A stretch of 64,000 nucleotides of DNA from Synergistaceae bacterium (GTDB lineage Bacteria > Synergistota > Synergistia > Synergistales > Aminobacteriaceae): assembly GCA_018436725.1 (NCBI GenBank), contig JAHDKT010000070.1:32164-96163 (forward strand), in the 5' to 3' direction. Position numbers and translations under genes: made by a program. This document shows, piece after piece, positions 51,801 to 59,397 of this stretch (positions are counted from its first letter, which is position 1; every line of letters starts with the position of its first letter). The notes under the pieces are model-generated. The model was not told the origin of the DNA, ran no database searches, and worked only from the letters and a program-made list of their open reading frames with translations.

Positions 51801-52122
51801 TCGACGGAAGCGGAACGGCGCTTCCCCCCGACGCGGGGAGAACGAAATTCTTCTTCCCGTCGAGGGTGAGGATGAACTCCCTTCCGTCCTCCATGCGCAC
51901 ACGGGCGGAACCGCCGTGCCGGGCGCCGCCGAGCGGTTCGTAGGCGTTCCCGCGCGCGCGGTAGTACTTCTCTCTCGGGAAGAGAATCCGTCGGAAGAAG
52001 TTCATCAGGGTCGTCTTTCCGCTTTCGTTCTCCCCGTGGAAGATCGTCAGCCCCTTCGACAGGGGGGCTCCCGCTCCGGAGAAAATGCCGAAGTTCTGTA
52101 CGAAAAACTCTCCGATCTTCAT
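48889..52122 (-). CDS. YhaN-type AAA/SMC-like ATPase with central membrane helices
   Basis: A 1077-residue ABC/SMC-type ATPase. Walker A is G30-ENESGKTT near the N-terminus, and the C-terminal lobe carries LGDQVYLSMRLAL (signature region) and Walker B LPLILDDLLVRFD. Between them lie long Arg/Glu-rich coiled coils. Near the middle (about residues 470-525) are two hydrophobic segments (IMVVLISIFLLFVGAGAALQA and a second one), a feature also seen in Bacillus YhaN that would tether the coiled coil to the membrane. YhaN works with the nuclease-like YhaO, encoded just upstream with a four-base ATGA overlap. The pair resembles SbcC/SbcD (Rad50/Mre11) and is thought to act on DNA ends; the exact role is unknown. 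Confidence 0.88.
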   Translation of the reverse strand: MKIGEFFVQNFGIFSGAGAPLSKGLTIFHGENESGKTTLMNFFRRILFPREKYYRARGNAYEPLGGARHGGSARVRMEDGREFILTLDGKKNFVLPASGGSAVPLPSNFFSIGRDVYESVFAMGLSDMQSMESLNKSDIAARFFAAGSGLGSASLPRLLSSLEERENELYRPGLTKGASAVNRLLASMKETDDRIRELRQAGGSWKERRDALEATERSAAKGREELAELQRRLSFLELLEKGLAPRAALGEIERALGELSALPPFPEGGLDRLERLKDERKRLEAASARLESEIRAKEEEAASLASDPLLLCTEHEAEIRALEQEGEQLRTAIARKSLLERELLASRKSFRRNIEDLCSWWTEEHLMNADISADAIAFARRTAERKDVLERKRGEGEKSLAQWNRLRDDRRSEAASLEKEMSVVEKRAKRASERWGLITRLRSVFNDLCGQEDELNSLEEARSTLLAERDRALEQEPIPPGIMVVLISIFLLFVGAGAALQAFLASDYLWAFGSATLFTASLLAWLAHKDLSKKYATARGQWVKRLEDLDSRLEETTLLVESQKARVDRLRTQREELGGKLGINAPRFESAMEHLLAEGEGDNSAQERYTILGERNRQMAAVLARMDAEGEAMERELAKTVKELEDLNEAWRLWLTEHEFDRELAPRDMEGIVPRILQLRSEEASLAAREAEGRELDDAIGGVRKRVAELAARLAPSFEAAGESPPAAEDPAPVRAFSSLLRRATEKRAAVATCARDAAMLGLRLDGARTEMTETERKMKELFAAAKVDDEDAFRALAEERRKRDALLAGEIQERKVLLGLFESEEALHAAEQEYAFRSPEAIRSETEALRERTERARAELDGLVDARGRIASELERMGTDERQSELLFARKGMERKLDEHLEEWLSNLLAHHFLEVARTRHERERQPEVIRRAGEYLSLMTGDRYLLLSEGGEKGLSVVLEEKDTARERKEEPKWSSGLGDQVYLSMRLALASLWGRNSEPLPLILDDLLVRFDEERQRGAAKAICEAARENQVLLFTCQKGTLDIFRDAVAEGGESGSDFLSLHRIEKGAFVPVA

Positions 52123-53426
52123 TCGTCGTCCTCTCCTTCGAGCAGGCCCGCCAGCGCGAGCGACGTCCCTCTGCGCAGCAGCGCGGCGATCTCTTCGTTC
52201 GAAAAGGCGTCCACCCTCTCGAACACCTCGCGAGGGAGCTTCTCCTTTATTCCCTTCGCCGCGAGCACTTCCAGCAACCCTTCCTTGAGATTGCCACGGT
52301 GCTCGAAGGCCGACGCTTCCTTCAGGAAATCGCCGACGAAGTGGTTCCCCGAGCCCAGCGCCTCAAGGTCGAACGGAGAGGCGGTATCGTCGCGGATGCT
52401 TTCTATGTAGACGAAGTCGCTCCGTCTTTCTTCGCTCTGATTCAGCGTCTCCGCAAGCCCGCCCGCTCCGGAGATGAAACCGGGACGGCGCAGAAGCGCG
52501 CTCAGCTTTCCGCGGCCGGCAACGGTCGCTCTGACGATCACCGGGCGTCCGCCCGCGTCGTGCCGCGCCCCCTCCTTCATGCGCTCGAACGCCGCGAACA
52601 GCTCTTCGTCGCGCTGCATCCCCTCGATGGAGAGCGCGTCTTTGCGCCAACGCACGACGTCGCACGGGACGAACTCGACGCCCCCCCTTCCTCCGGGGAG
52701 AGCGCCACCGGAGCCGAGCGTCGCCGAGAAGACCCCCTTCTTGCCCGTCTCGCCGATATGCCGCCCCTGGAGGTTGCCTGGGTAGACGACAAGCGGGTCG
52801 TGGCTGAGAACCTCGGCGCCGTGGACGTGCCCCAGCGCCCAGTAGTCCATCCCCGCCGCGCGGAGGTCGTCCAGCGAGCAGGGAGCGTAGTTCTCGTGCC
52901 CCTTCCGCCCGCCGACGTTGCAGTGGAGCAGCGCGATGTTCACGCCCTCCGTCCGGCGCCCGGCGAAGCGGAGCGCCAGGTTCTCGTCCACGTCGCGCAC
53001 CGGGAAGCTGCACCCGTGCACCGTCCCGACCCGCTCCCCCTTCACCGTCAGGGGGACGGACTCGATCTCCGCGCCGAATCGGTACGCAAGCGGGGGCAGG
53101 TCGCGGTCAAGCTCCCACCCGGAGAGCGGGTCGTGGTTGCCGTGCACCGTGAACGAGGGGATTCCCGCGTCGGAGAGGCGCTTCAGCTGTTCGAGGAAGA
53201 AGAGCTGCGCGCGGACGCTCCTGTCCTCGCCGTCGTAGACGTCGCCGGAGATCAGAAAAAAATCCGCACGGCTCCGCAGCGCGCAGTCCACGGCGTTTTT
53301 AAATGCGGAGAAGGTCGCCCCGCGCAGAAACCCCGCAAGCGCGGCGGACGTCTCCGAGAGCCCCGAGAAGGGGCTGTCGAGGTGAAGATCGGCGCAATGT
53401 ATGAATTTCAGCGTGCTGCTGCCCAT
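52119..53426 (-). CDS. YhaO/SbcD-like metallophosphoesterase (DNA-repair exonuclease type)
   Basis: A 435-residue phosphoesterase of the Mre11/SbcD group. Metal motifs are in order: CADLHLD (DxH), SGDVYDG, HGNHDP, a single His in ALLHCN, and GHVHG. The capping C-terminal region of about 200 residues matches YhaO more than SbcD. It is the first gene of the operon, with AAAGGAG ten bases before the ATG at 53426, and is coupled to the YhaN-type ATPase by a four-base overlap. It should act as the nuclease of that complex in the cytoplasm or at the membrane. Confidence 0.9.
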   Translation of the reverse strand: MGSSTLKFIHCADLHLDSPFSGLSETSAALAGFLRGATFSAFKNAVDCALRSRADFFLISGDVYDGEDRSVRAQLFFLEQLKRLSDAGIPSFTVHGNHDPLSGWELDRDLPPLAYRFGAEIESVPLTVKGERVGTVHGCSFPVRDVDENLALRFAGRRTEGVNIALLHCNVGGRKGHENYAPCSLDDLRAAGMDYWALGHVHGAEVLSHDPLVVYPGNLQGRHIGETGKKGVFSATLGSGGALPGGRGGVEFVPCDVVRWRKDALSIEGMQRDEELFAAFERMKEGARHDAGGRPVIVRATVAGRGKLSALLRRPGFISGAGGLAETLNQSEERRSDFVYIESIRDDTASPFDLEALGSGNHFVGDFLKEASAFEHRGNLKEGLLEVLAAKGIKEKLPREVFERVDAFSNEEIAALLRRGTSLALAGLLEGEDDE

Positions 53427-53617
53427 GAGGGCGCCACTCCTTTCGTTCGGAGAACCGGAGGGTGCGCGACACGCGCCCGACCGAAGTCCGTCCTCTTCGC
53501 GGCGCGCTTTTCCGGGCCGCGAAGACGGCTCCTACTTTATTCCACGCGCTCCTTCTTTGCAAGAGCATTCGACGCGTTTTTTCATCATAGATCCGCATTT
53601 CTACTACAACGGAAGAC

Positions 53618-53637
53618 TTGTCACTTACCGGTGACAA
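53618..53637. promoter_or_regulatory. TTGTCAC-N6-GTGACAA inverted repeat over the promoter (candidate operator)
   Basis: A perfect 7-bp inverted repeat with a 6-bp centre that covers the -35 hexamer and most of the spacer. Binding here would exclude RNA polymerase. No regulator gene is adjacent. Confidence 0.6.
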
Positions 53638-53646
53638 TGGGATAAT
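53618..53646 (+). promoter_or_regulatory. strong sigma-70 promoter of the KAS III-like gene
   Basis: TTGTCA (53618-53623), a 17-bp spacer and GATAAT (53641-53646): five of six matches in each hexamer. The start would be near 53653, about 43 bases before the gene. Confidence 0.75.
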
Positions 53647-53695
53647 AGCACAGCGTCGGATTCGATGCACATACTGTTATGGAGGCGTTCGAGAG

Positions 53696-54709
53696 ATGAA
53701 GGGATTTGGAGCCGGAGTACGGGCTATTTCATACTACCTTCCGCCGAAGGTGGTGGACAACAAGGCGCTGGTGGAGGAGTTCGGTACGTGGACCGAGGAC
53801 AAAATCTACCAGAAGACGGGCATCCGGGAACGCCGCGTTGTGGACGGGGAACTCGTCTCCGATCTCGCGACGCGCGCCGTGGAGAAGCTCTTCGAGGAAC
53901 ACGGAGTCGACAGAAACGACATCGATTTTCTGCTGCTGTGCACGGAGAGCCCCGACTACTACCTCCCCGCCACGGCCTGCGTGGTCCAGGACAGGCTGGG
54001 GCTCAAAAAGACGACCGGAGCGCTCGATTTCAACCTCGGCTGCTCGGGGTTCGTCTACGGACTCGCTCTCGCCAAGGGGCTTATCGGGACGGGAATCGCG
54101 AAGAAAGTGCTGCTGATCACGGCGGACACGCTGACGCGCACCGTCCATCCGATGGACAAGAGTACGCGCACCATCTTCGGCGACGCCGCGGCGGCGACGC
54201 TCGTCGAGGGATCGGACACGGCGCGCATAGGGGACTTCATCCTGGGAACCGACGGCTCGGGGATGGAGAAGCTGATCGTTCCGGCGGGGGCCTGGGCCGC
54301 CCCGCGTTCGCCGGAGACCGCCGTCGAACGGACGAATAAGTGGGGAAACACGCGGAGCGCGGAAAACCTGTACATGAACGGCCCCGAGGTGCTCAAGTTC
54401 ACCGTGGAGACCGTTCCGTCCGCAGTGCGGCAGACGCTGGACGCGCACTCCCTCAAGCTGGACGACATCGACCTCTTCGTCTTCCATCAGGCGACGAAGC
54501 TGATCCTGGAGCATCTCCGCAAGGAGATCGGCATTCCGGAAGAGAAATTCTATACGAACATCGAGAACAAGGGCAATACCGTGAGCGCGACCATCCCCAT
54601 GGCCCTCCGCGACGCGGCCGACGAGGGACGTCTTCGCCCCGGCGACAGGGTCATGGTGGTGGGCTTCGGCGTGGGTTTCTCCTGGGGGGCCACGATTCTC
54701 CGCTGGTAA
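53696..54709 (+). CDS. 3-oxoacyl-ACP synthase III (KAS III/FabH)-like protein
   Basis: A 337-residue thiolase-fold condensing enzyme. The KAS III triad is complete: C116 (NLGCSGFVY), H264 (VFHQATKL) and N294 (NKGNTVSA). FabH starts fatty-acid synthesis from acetyl-CoA and malonyl-ACP; paralogues make other acyl units. It stands alone, away from other fab genes, and is followed by a terminator, so it may be a paralogue with a special acyl substrate rather than the housekeeping enzyme. The ATG at 53696 lies ten bases after GGAGG; the open frame further upstream runs over the promoter. Confidence 0.88.
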   Translation: MKGFGAGVRAISYYLPPKVVDNKALVEEFGTWTEDKIYQKTGIRERRVVDGELVSDLATRAVEKLFEEHGVDRNDIDFLLLCTESPDYYLPATACVVQDRLGLKKTTGALDFNLGCSGFVYGLALAKGLIGTGIAKKVLLITADTLTRTVHPMDKSTRTIFGDAAAATLVEGSDTARIGDFILGTDGSGMEKLIVPAGAWAAPRSPETAVERTNKWGNTRSAENLYMNGPEVLKFTVETVPSAVRQTLDAHSLKLDDIDLFVFHQATKLILEHLRKEIGIPEEKFYTNIENKGNTVSATIPMALRDAADEGRLRPGDRVMVVGFGVGFSWGATILRW

Positions 54710-54750
54710 AGCGGGCATTGCGGCAATCGTCTCATTTATGTGATAGACTG

Positions 54751-54775
54751 AAGGCGGGGAGTTTCCCCGCCTTTG
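54751..54775 (+). terminator. terminator after the KAS III-like gene
   Basis: AAGGCGGGG (54751-54759) pairs perfectly with CCCCGCCTT (54765-54773) around a 5-base loop; a short T-rich stretch follows. It lies between the KAS III-like and alcohol dehydrogenase genes. Confidence 0.65.
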
Positions 54776-54800
54776 TTGCGCAATGAAAGGGGATGAGTGT

Positions 54801-55949
54801 ATGAACGGTTTCGCCCTGAGAAAGTTCGTCGCCCCTGAAATCCTCTTCGGCAAAGGGGCCCTCGCCCTTGCCGGTCGGTACGCCCGGAACCTGGGCGGAA
54901 GCAAGGTCTTCATCGCCACCGACGCCGGAGTGATCGCCTCCGGCTGGCTCGACCCCGTCTTAGAAAGCCTCGAACAGGAGGAGCTGGACTGCACGGTATT
55001 CTCCGATATTCTTCCGAATCCCACCGCCTCAATGGTCATGAAGGGGGCGCGCATCTTCTCGGACGAAGGGTGCGACCTCATTCTGGCGCTCGGCGGCGGA
55101 AGCCCGATGGACTGCGCGAAGGCCGTAGGGGCCGTCCATGCGAACGGCCGCCACGTGAGCGAGTTCGTCGGCGTCGACCGAATACCGCTCCCCTGTCCTC
55201 CGGTCGTCTGCATCCCGACGACCGCCGGGAGCGCGGCCGACGTCTCGCAGTTCTCCATCATCAAGAACGAGGGGACGAAGGTGAAAAACGCCATCGTCAG
55301 CAAGTCGATCGTCCCGGACGTGGCGCTCGTCGACCCCCGGACCACGCTGACGATGGACCGGAACCTCACCGCCGCCACCGGACTGGACGCGCTGACGCAC
55401 GCAGTGGAGGCCTACGTCTCGAAGGCGTCGTCCGATCTCACCGACCTGCACGCCCTCCGGGCAATCCGCCTCGTCGGGGAGTTCCTCCCGAAAACTTTGG
55501 ACGACCTTTCCAACATCGACTACCGGAACGGTATGATGCTCGCCAGCCTGCACGCCGGGCTCGCCTTCTCCAACGCCAGCCTCGGCGTCGTCCACGCGCT
55601 CTCCCACAGCCTCGGAGGCCTTCTGGACCTCCCGCACGGGGAGTGCAACTCGTTGCTACTCCGATGGGGCGTGGAGGCGAACTTCTCCGCGGCGCCCGAC
55701 CGCTACGCCGCGATCCTCGAAGCGCTCGGCGGGAGCGTATCCTCCCCCGAACCGCTTCCGGAGCTTCTTGAACGGTTGGACGCTCTCCGCGCGAAAGCGG
55801 GCATCCCCGGCAGGCTGCGCGAACTGGGACTGCGCGAGGAACAGCTCTCCCTGCTCGCCGAAACGGGCGAGCATGACCCGTGCATGCTTACGAATCCGTT
55901 TCTCTTCGGCCATGATGAACTGGAGGCGCTGCTCCGCAATGCCTATTGA
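54801..55949 (+). CDS. iron-containing alcohol dehydrogenase (group III)
   Basis: A 382-residue NAD(P)-dependent dehydrogenase. The nucleotide-binding segment LALGGGSPMDCAKAVG is near residues 95-110 and the metal ligands D196, H200 (THAVEAY), H265 (VHALSH) and H279 (LPHGECN) are all present. Such enzymes interconvert alcohols and aldehydes, diols or lactaldehyde; the substrate is not evident. The ATG at 54801 follows AAAGGGG by eight bases; an in-frame ATG at 54783 lacks a ribosome site. The end overlaps the HD-GYP gene by 11 bp. Confidence 0.92.
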   Translation: MNGFALRKFVAPEILFGKGALALAGRYARNLGGSKVFIATDAGVIASGWLDPVLESLEQEELDCTVFSDILPNPTASMVMKGARIFSDEGCDLILALGGGSPMDCAKAVGAVHANGRHVSEFVGVDRIPLPCPPVVCIPTTAGSAADVSQFSIIKNEGTKVKNAIVSKSIVPDVALVDPRTTLTMDRNLTAATGLDALTHAVEAYVSKASSDLTDLHALRAIRLVGEFLPKTLDDLSNIDYRNGMMLASLHAGLAFSNASLGVVHALSHSLGGLLDLPHGECNSLLLRWGVEANFSAAPDRYAAILEALGGSVSSPEPLPELLERLDALRAKAGIPGRLRELGLREEQLSLLAETGEHDPCMLTNPFLFGHDELEALLRNAY

Positions 55950-57021
55950 CGACAAGGACGAGCAGTTTCTCGCCCTTATGGGCCTGGGCGCCAAATCGGG
56001 CAAAAAGAGCCACTACCCCGAGCTGAAGCGCCGCCTCTCCGAACTGGAACGGATGCGCGATCTGCTGGACCACGCGCGGGACGCCATTTTCGTGATCTCG
56101 CTTCCGGAGGAGACCGTGGAGTACCGGAACGAAGCCGCGCTGGGGCTCCTGGGGCTTGCGCGGACGTCCGAGAAACTCCGTCTGCACGATTGCCTCAAAA
56201 CGCCTCGCGCCGCGCCGCTTTCGCTCTTCTCGATTTTTCCGGTCCTCTCCCCGGAGGAGCAGCGGAAGGTGATCTCCCTCCTCACCCTCAACGGGACGCG
56301 CCGCTTCGAAGCCTCTTTCCAGGCCTCAGCCGAGGAGGGGAAAACGTCGGGCATCCTCATCCTCCGCGATCAGGAGGAGCGCATCGTCATCCAGGAGCAG
56401 CTGGCGGCGTCGCTGAAGACGGTCGAGGAGGCGAGGATGAAGACGGTGCGCCTCACCGCCGCGCTGGTGGAGATGAAGGACTCGTACACGGGGAAGAACC
56501 AGCGCCAGTCCGCCCGGCTGGCGCACGAAATCGGACATCGGCTCGGCCTGACGAAGGCGGAGACCGACGACCTCGTCACCGCCGCCCTGCTGCACGACGT
56601 GGGGATGATGGGCGTTCCGACGGAGATTCTTTGCATCCCCGGCCCGCTCCGGCCCGTAGACAGGCGGCTTATGCAGGAGCACTCCGTCATCGGGAGGGAT
56701 ATCCTGGCGAAGGAGGGGTTCCCGGAGCCTATTTCGCTCGCCGTGCTCCATCATCACGAACGGATGGACGGCAGCGGCTACCCCGACGGCCTGAAGGGAG
56801 AGGCGATTCCGCTCTTCGGGCGCATCGTGGGCGCCGCGGACGTTGTGGAGGCGATGCTGAGCCACCGGCCGTACCGGCCTGCGCACCCGCGCGAGGAGGT
56901 CGTCCGGGAGCTGGAGGAGCAGCGGGGAAAATTATACGACGAAAAAATAGCAAACATTTGCATCTCCTTGCTCCGCGAGGGTTTTTCAATCGCGGAGGAG
57001 GAGAAGGAGAGCAAATACTGA
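55939..57021 (+). CDS. PAS/HD-GYP protein, probable cyclic di-GMP phosphodiesterase
   Basis: A 360-residue cytoplasmic protein: a PAS-like domain (about residues 40-150; DLLDHARDAIFVISLPEET), a linker helix (about 155-185) and an HD-GYP domain with the HD pair near residue 218 (LLHDVGMMGVP) and the HHHERMDGSGYPDGLKG signature near 270-285. The full HD-GYP signature suggests hydrolysis of cyclic di-GMP, opposing the two GGDEF proteins in this window. The start at 55939 is inside the dehydrogenase end, with GGAGG 12 bases upstream. Coupling of a dehydrogenase to an HD-GYP protein is unusual; the PAS domain may sense redox or a metabolite. Confidence 0.9.
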   Translation: MPIDDKDEQFLALMGLGAKSGKKSHYPELKRRLSELERMRDLLDHARDAIFVISLPEETVEYRNEAALGLLGLARTSEKLRLHDCLKTPRAAPLSLFSIFPVLSPEEQRKVISLLTLNGTRRFEASFQASAEEGKTSGILILRDQEERIVIQEQLAASLKTVEEARMKTVRLTAALVEMKDSYTGKNQRQSARLAHEIGHRLGLTKAETDDLVTAALLHDVGMMGVPTEILCIPGPLRPVDRRLMQEHSVIGRDILAKEGFPEPISLAVLHHHERMDGSGYPDGLKGEAIPLFGRIVGAADVVEAMLSHRPYRPAHPREEVVRELEEQRGKLYDEKIANICISLLREGFSIAEEEKESKY

Positions 57022-57025
57022 ACAA

Positions 57026-57058
57026 CCGCAGGGGGCTCCTCTGCGGAGTCCCCTGCGG
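57026..57058. terminator. hairpin between convergent HD-GYP and STAS genes
   Basis: CCGCAGGGG (57026-57034) pairs with CCCCTGCGG (57050-57058). It lies between two convergent stop codons. No T-run is present, so it is a weak or bidirectional terminator. Confidence 0.5.
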
Positions 57059-57079
57059 CGTATCCGCGTTCGGCGGAGC

Positions 57080-57388
57080 TTAGTGCGAAGCCACGTTGAA
57101 AACCAGATCGAGGCGCGTGAGCTTGAACAGCTCTTCGACCATTCCGCGAAGGCCGGTGATCGTCATCTTGCCGCCCTTCTGAAGGCATCGCTTGTGGATG
57201 GAGATGAGTACGCCCAGCCCGGAACTGTCGACGTAGTCCAAACCGGAGAGATCCAGCGTCAGGTTGGACACTCCTTCGTCGAGAAGCGCGATCAGCTTCT
57301 CACGTACCGATGCGGAATCCTCCACGTACATGCTTCCGGAAATGCCGATCCTCGCTCCGTTCCCGCTCTTGTTGACATCGATTTTCAT
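57080..57388 (-). CDS. STAS-domain anti-sigma factor antagonist
   Basis: A 102-residue single STAS domain of the SpoIIAA/RsbV type. The phosphorylation loop reads D54-S55-S56-G-L-G, so the regulatory serine is present. Such proteins release a sigma factor or other partner when unphosphorylated and are switched off by a serine kinase. No RsbW-like kinase, PP2C phosphatase or sigma factor is next to it. The ATG at 57388 lies six bases after AAGGAGGA, a strong site. Standalone STAS proteins of this kind can also regulate exopolysaccharide or c-di-GMP systems. Confidence 0.92.
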   Translation of the reverse strand: MKIDVNKSGNGARIGISGSMYVEDSASVREKLIALLDEGVSNLTLDLSGLDYVDSSGLGVLISIHKRCLQKGGKMTITGLRGMVEELFKLTRLDLVFNVASH

Positions 57389-57523
57389 GGACGCTCCTCC
57401 TTAAAAATAAAAACATCGTGCGCGCACATCCTTCGATACTCTTTCCGTAGAGAAGGTTCACGCTCCATTATACGACAGCCGTTCGGTTCGTCCACTCCTC
57501 GCGGCAGCGCTTTCGACGGCGAT

Positions 57524-57949
57524 TCAGAGAACCGTCGCGGGGTCGCCACCCGTTGCGGCGCCGCCCTCGACTACGCGGAGAAAGAATCCGACCGCGGGGA
57601 GAAGGCACCACCCCCTGTAGCTGTAGGTATGGGGTTCGCCCGGCTTCTTCCCCTTCTCCACGACTTCAAGGACTGCGGAAGGCCCGACAGAGATCCGCGC
57701 GCCGGGACCGAGATCCTCCGGAAGCCCCTCCACGACGAGGTTCTCCGCGAGCGCTCCGGGGGGGAAGTCGAATCCGGCTTCCCGCTCCGCCTTCCGGATG
57801 TCCTCCGCGCGGAGCAAGCTGACCTCCCTGTCGGTCACCCCCATGTGCGAATCGCCCTCGATACCGCCCCGGACGAAACGGATCGCCGGGACTTCCCTCT
57901 TCGGCTCCTGGCGCTTCGCGCTCGTACAGACCGCAAGGACCCTCGCCAT
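57524..57949 (-). CDS. MOSC-domain protein
   Basis: A 141-residue single MOSC domain, a beta-barrel found in molybdenum-cofactor sulfurases and YiiM-like proteins. The RGGIEGDSHMG loop near the N-terminus, SLLRAEDI, and the RGWCLLPAVGFFLRV region carrying the conserved Cys are visible. Short bacterial MOSC proteins are thought to carry or transfer sulfur to or from a pterin or other metal centre. The ATG at 57949 lies eight bases after AAGGGGAG; the GTG at 57958 is less likely. It stands alone, with no moa/moe genes nearby. Confidence 0.88.
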   Translation of the reverse strand: MARVLAVCTSAKRQEPKREVPAIRFVRGGIEGDSHMGVTDREVSLLRAEDIRKAEREAGFDFPPGALAENLVVEGLPEDLGPGARISVGPSAVLEVVEKGKKPGEPHTYSYRGWCLLPAVGFFLRVVEGGAATGGDPATVL

Positions 57950-58069
57950 CAAGACCACTCCCCTTCGAGCGCGTAATGTTCAACATATGATACCACGAAC
58001 ACGACAAGCACAGGAGATCCCCTCGAGCGGCGGAATCTCCCGTGCGCTTTTTCCTCGTTTTCGTCGGGT

Positions 58070-59350
58070 CTACTTCGGCGGAATCCTGAAATCGACCTCG
58101 CGGGCGGCGCCGTTCCGGAGAAGCCGCCGCTTCGCAGGCGCAGTCTCGCACACCACCGCGCCGCCGCGCACCACGAAGAGGCATTCGCTCTGGAGACGGA
58201 GCGCCTCGAATTCGTCGGGAGCGTCGAGGATCACGAAATCGGCCGGAGCGCCCGGCCTTACGCCGTAGCGATCCCGGACGCCCATCGTCGTTGCGGAGTT
58301 GTCCGTGATCATGTCGAAGAGTCGGCGGATCCGCTCGCGCCCGCTCATGTGCGCCGTGTGCATCAGCAGGTTGGCCGCGGCCAGCATGGAGCCCCTCCCC
58401 ATAGGGTACCATGGGTCCATGATGGAGTCGTGCCCTATGGAGACGTTGACGCCCGCCGCGTCCAGTTCGTCCACGCGGGTGTGCCCCCTGCGGCGCGGAT
58501 AGCCGTCCGTGCGGTTCTGGAGCACGGAGTTGTCGAACGGCGCGGTGATGAAGTTCATCTTCGCCCTGCGGAAGATCCCCATCAGCTTGAGCGCGTAGTC
58601 GTTGTTGTAGTTGTGCATCGCCGTGGTGTGGCTCGCCGTGACCGCGCTTCCCATCCCCGTCGCGATGGCGAGCTTCGCCATTACCTCGACGAAGCGCGAC
58701 TGGTCGTCTCCGGTTTCGTCGCAGTGAATATCCACGAGGCGGCCGTACTGTTCGGCCAGTTCGAAGGCCAGCTCGACCGAACGGACGCCGTCCTCGCGGG
58801 TGAATTCGATGTGCGGGATGGCGCCGACGCAGTCGCACCCCATATCGAGGGCGCGCCTGAGATTCGCCTCGCCCTCCGGGAAGGTGAAGATTCCGTCCTG
58901 CGGGAAGGCGACCACCTGGATCTCCGCGACGTCCTTCATCTCCTCGCGCAGTTCGACGAGCGCCTCCACCGTGACGAGGGCGGAATCGGTGGTGTCCGCA
59001 TGGGTCCTGATGAACTGGACGCCGTTCGCGACCTCCCAGAGCACGGCCTCGCGGGCGTTGCGGAGCACTTCGTCTTTTTTAAGCGAAGGGCGGCGCTCCC
59101 CCCAGATGGCGATGCCTTCGAGAAGCGTTCCCGATTCGTTGAAGCGAGGGCTTCCCACGGTAAGGACGGCGTCGAGGTGCAGATGAGGGTCGACGAAGGG
59201 CGCGGACACCAAGTTGCCCCCGGCGTCGATCTCCCGCTCGGCCTGAACGGCGAGCCGTTCTCCGATCGCCGCCACGCGACCGTCCCGAACCGCGATCTCC
59301 TTCGATCCGGACTCTCCGCGAAGCCGCGCATTGCGTACCACAAGGTCCAT
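58070..59350 (-). CDS. codA: cytosine deaminase-type amidohydrolase
   Basis: A 426-residue metal-dependent deaminase of the CodA group, which converts cytosine to uracil. Conserved segments match E. coli CodA: PHLHLD with H56 and H58, H209-C-D-E212-TGDDQSRF with the catalytic Glu, the ligand H241 in SHTTAMH, and D308 in GHDSIMDPWYPMG. The residue after D308 is Ser, where E. coli CodA has the second Asp of GHDD (residue 314). That position affects substrate choice, so related pyrimidines or isoguanine-like compounds are possible. The ATG at 59350 follows GGGGAG. It is divergent from a BMP-type ABC transporter that probably supplies the substrate. Confidence 0.88.
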   Translation of the reverse strand: MDLVVRNARLRGESGSKEIAVRDGRVAAIGERLAVQAEREIDAGGNLVSAPFVDPHLHLDAVLTVGSPRFNESGTLLEGIAIWGERRPSLKKDEVLRNAREAVLWEVANGVQFIRTHADTTDSALVTVEALVELREEMKDVAEIQVVAFPQDGIFTFPEGEANLRRALDMGCDCVGAIPHIEFTREDGVRSVELAFELAEQYGRLVDIHCDETGDDQSRFVEVMAKLAIATGMGSAVTASHTTAMHNYNNDYALKLMGIFRRAKMNFITAPFDNSVLQNRTDGYPRRRGHTRVDELDAAGVNVSIGHDSIMDPWYPMGRGSMLAAANLLMHTAHMSGRERIRRLFDMITDNSATTMGVRDRYGVRPGAPADFVILDAPDEFEALRLQSECLFVVRGGAVVCETAPAKRRLLRNGAAREVDFRIPPK

Positions 59351-59377
59351 TCTCTCTACTCCCCGTCGATTTGATTT

Positions 59378-59393
59378 ATGCAATCGTTTGCAT
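59378..59393. promoter_or_regulatory. PurR/LacI-like palindrome at the codA transcription start
   Basis: ATGCAA-TCGT-TTGCAT, a perfect 6-bp inverted repeat with a 4-bp centre. It closely resembles the PurR box (CGCAAACGTTTGCG core) and sits over the predicted codA start site near 59391. In E. coli codBA is controlled by PurR. Here the binding protein is unknown; a LacI-family regulator elsewhere in the genome is the likely candidate. Confidence 0.6.
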
Positions 59394-59397
59394 TAGA

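Noticed and set aside
49357..52410. 1017-codon open frame on the plus strand
   Set aside because: It is antisense to the YhaN-type ATPase, whose Walker motifs and coiled coils identify the real coding strand.
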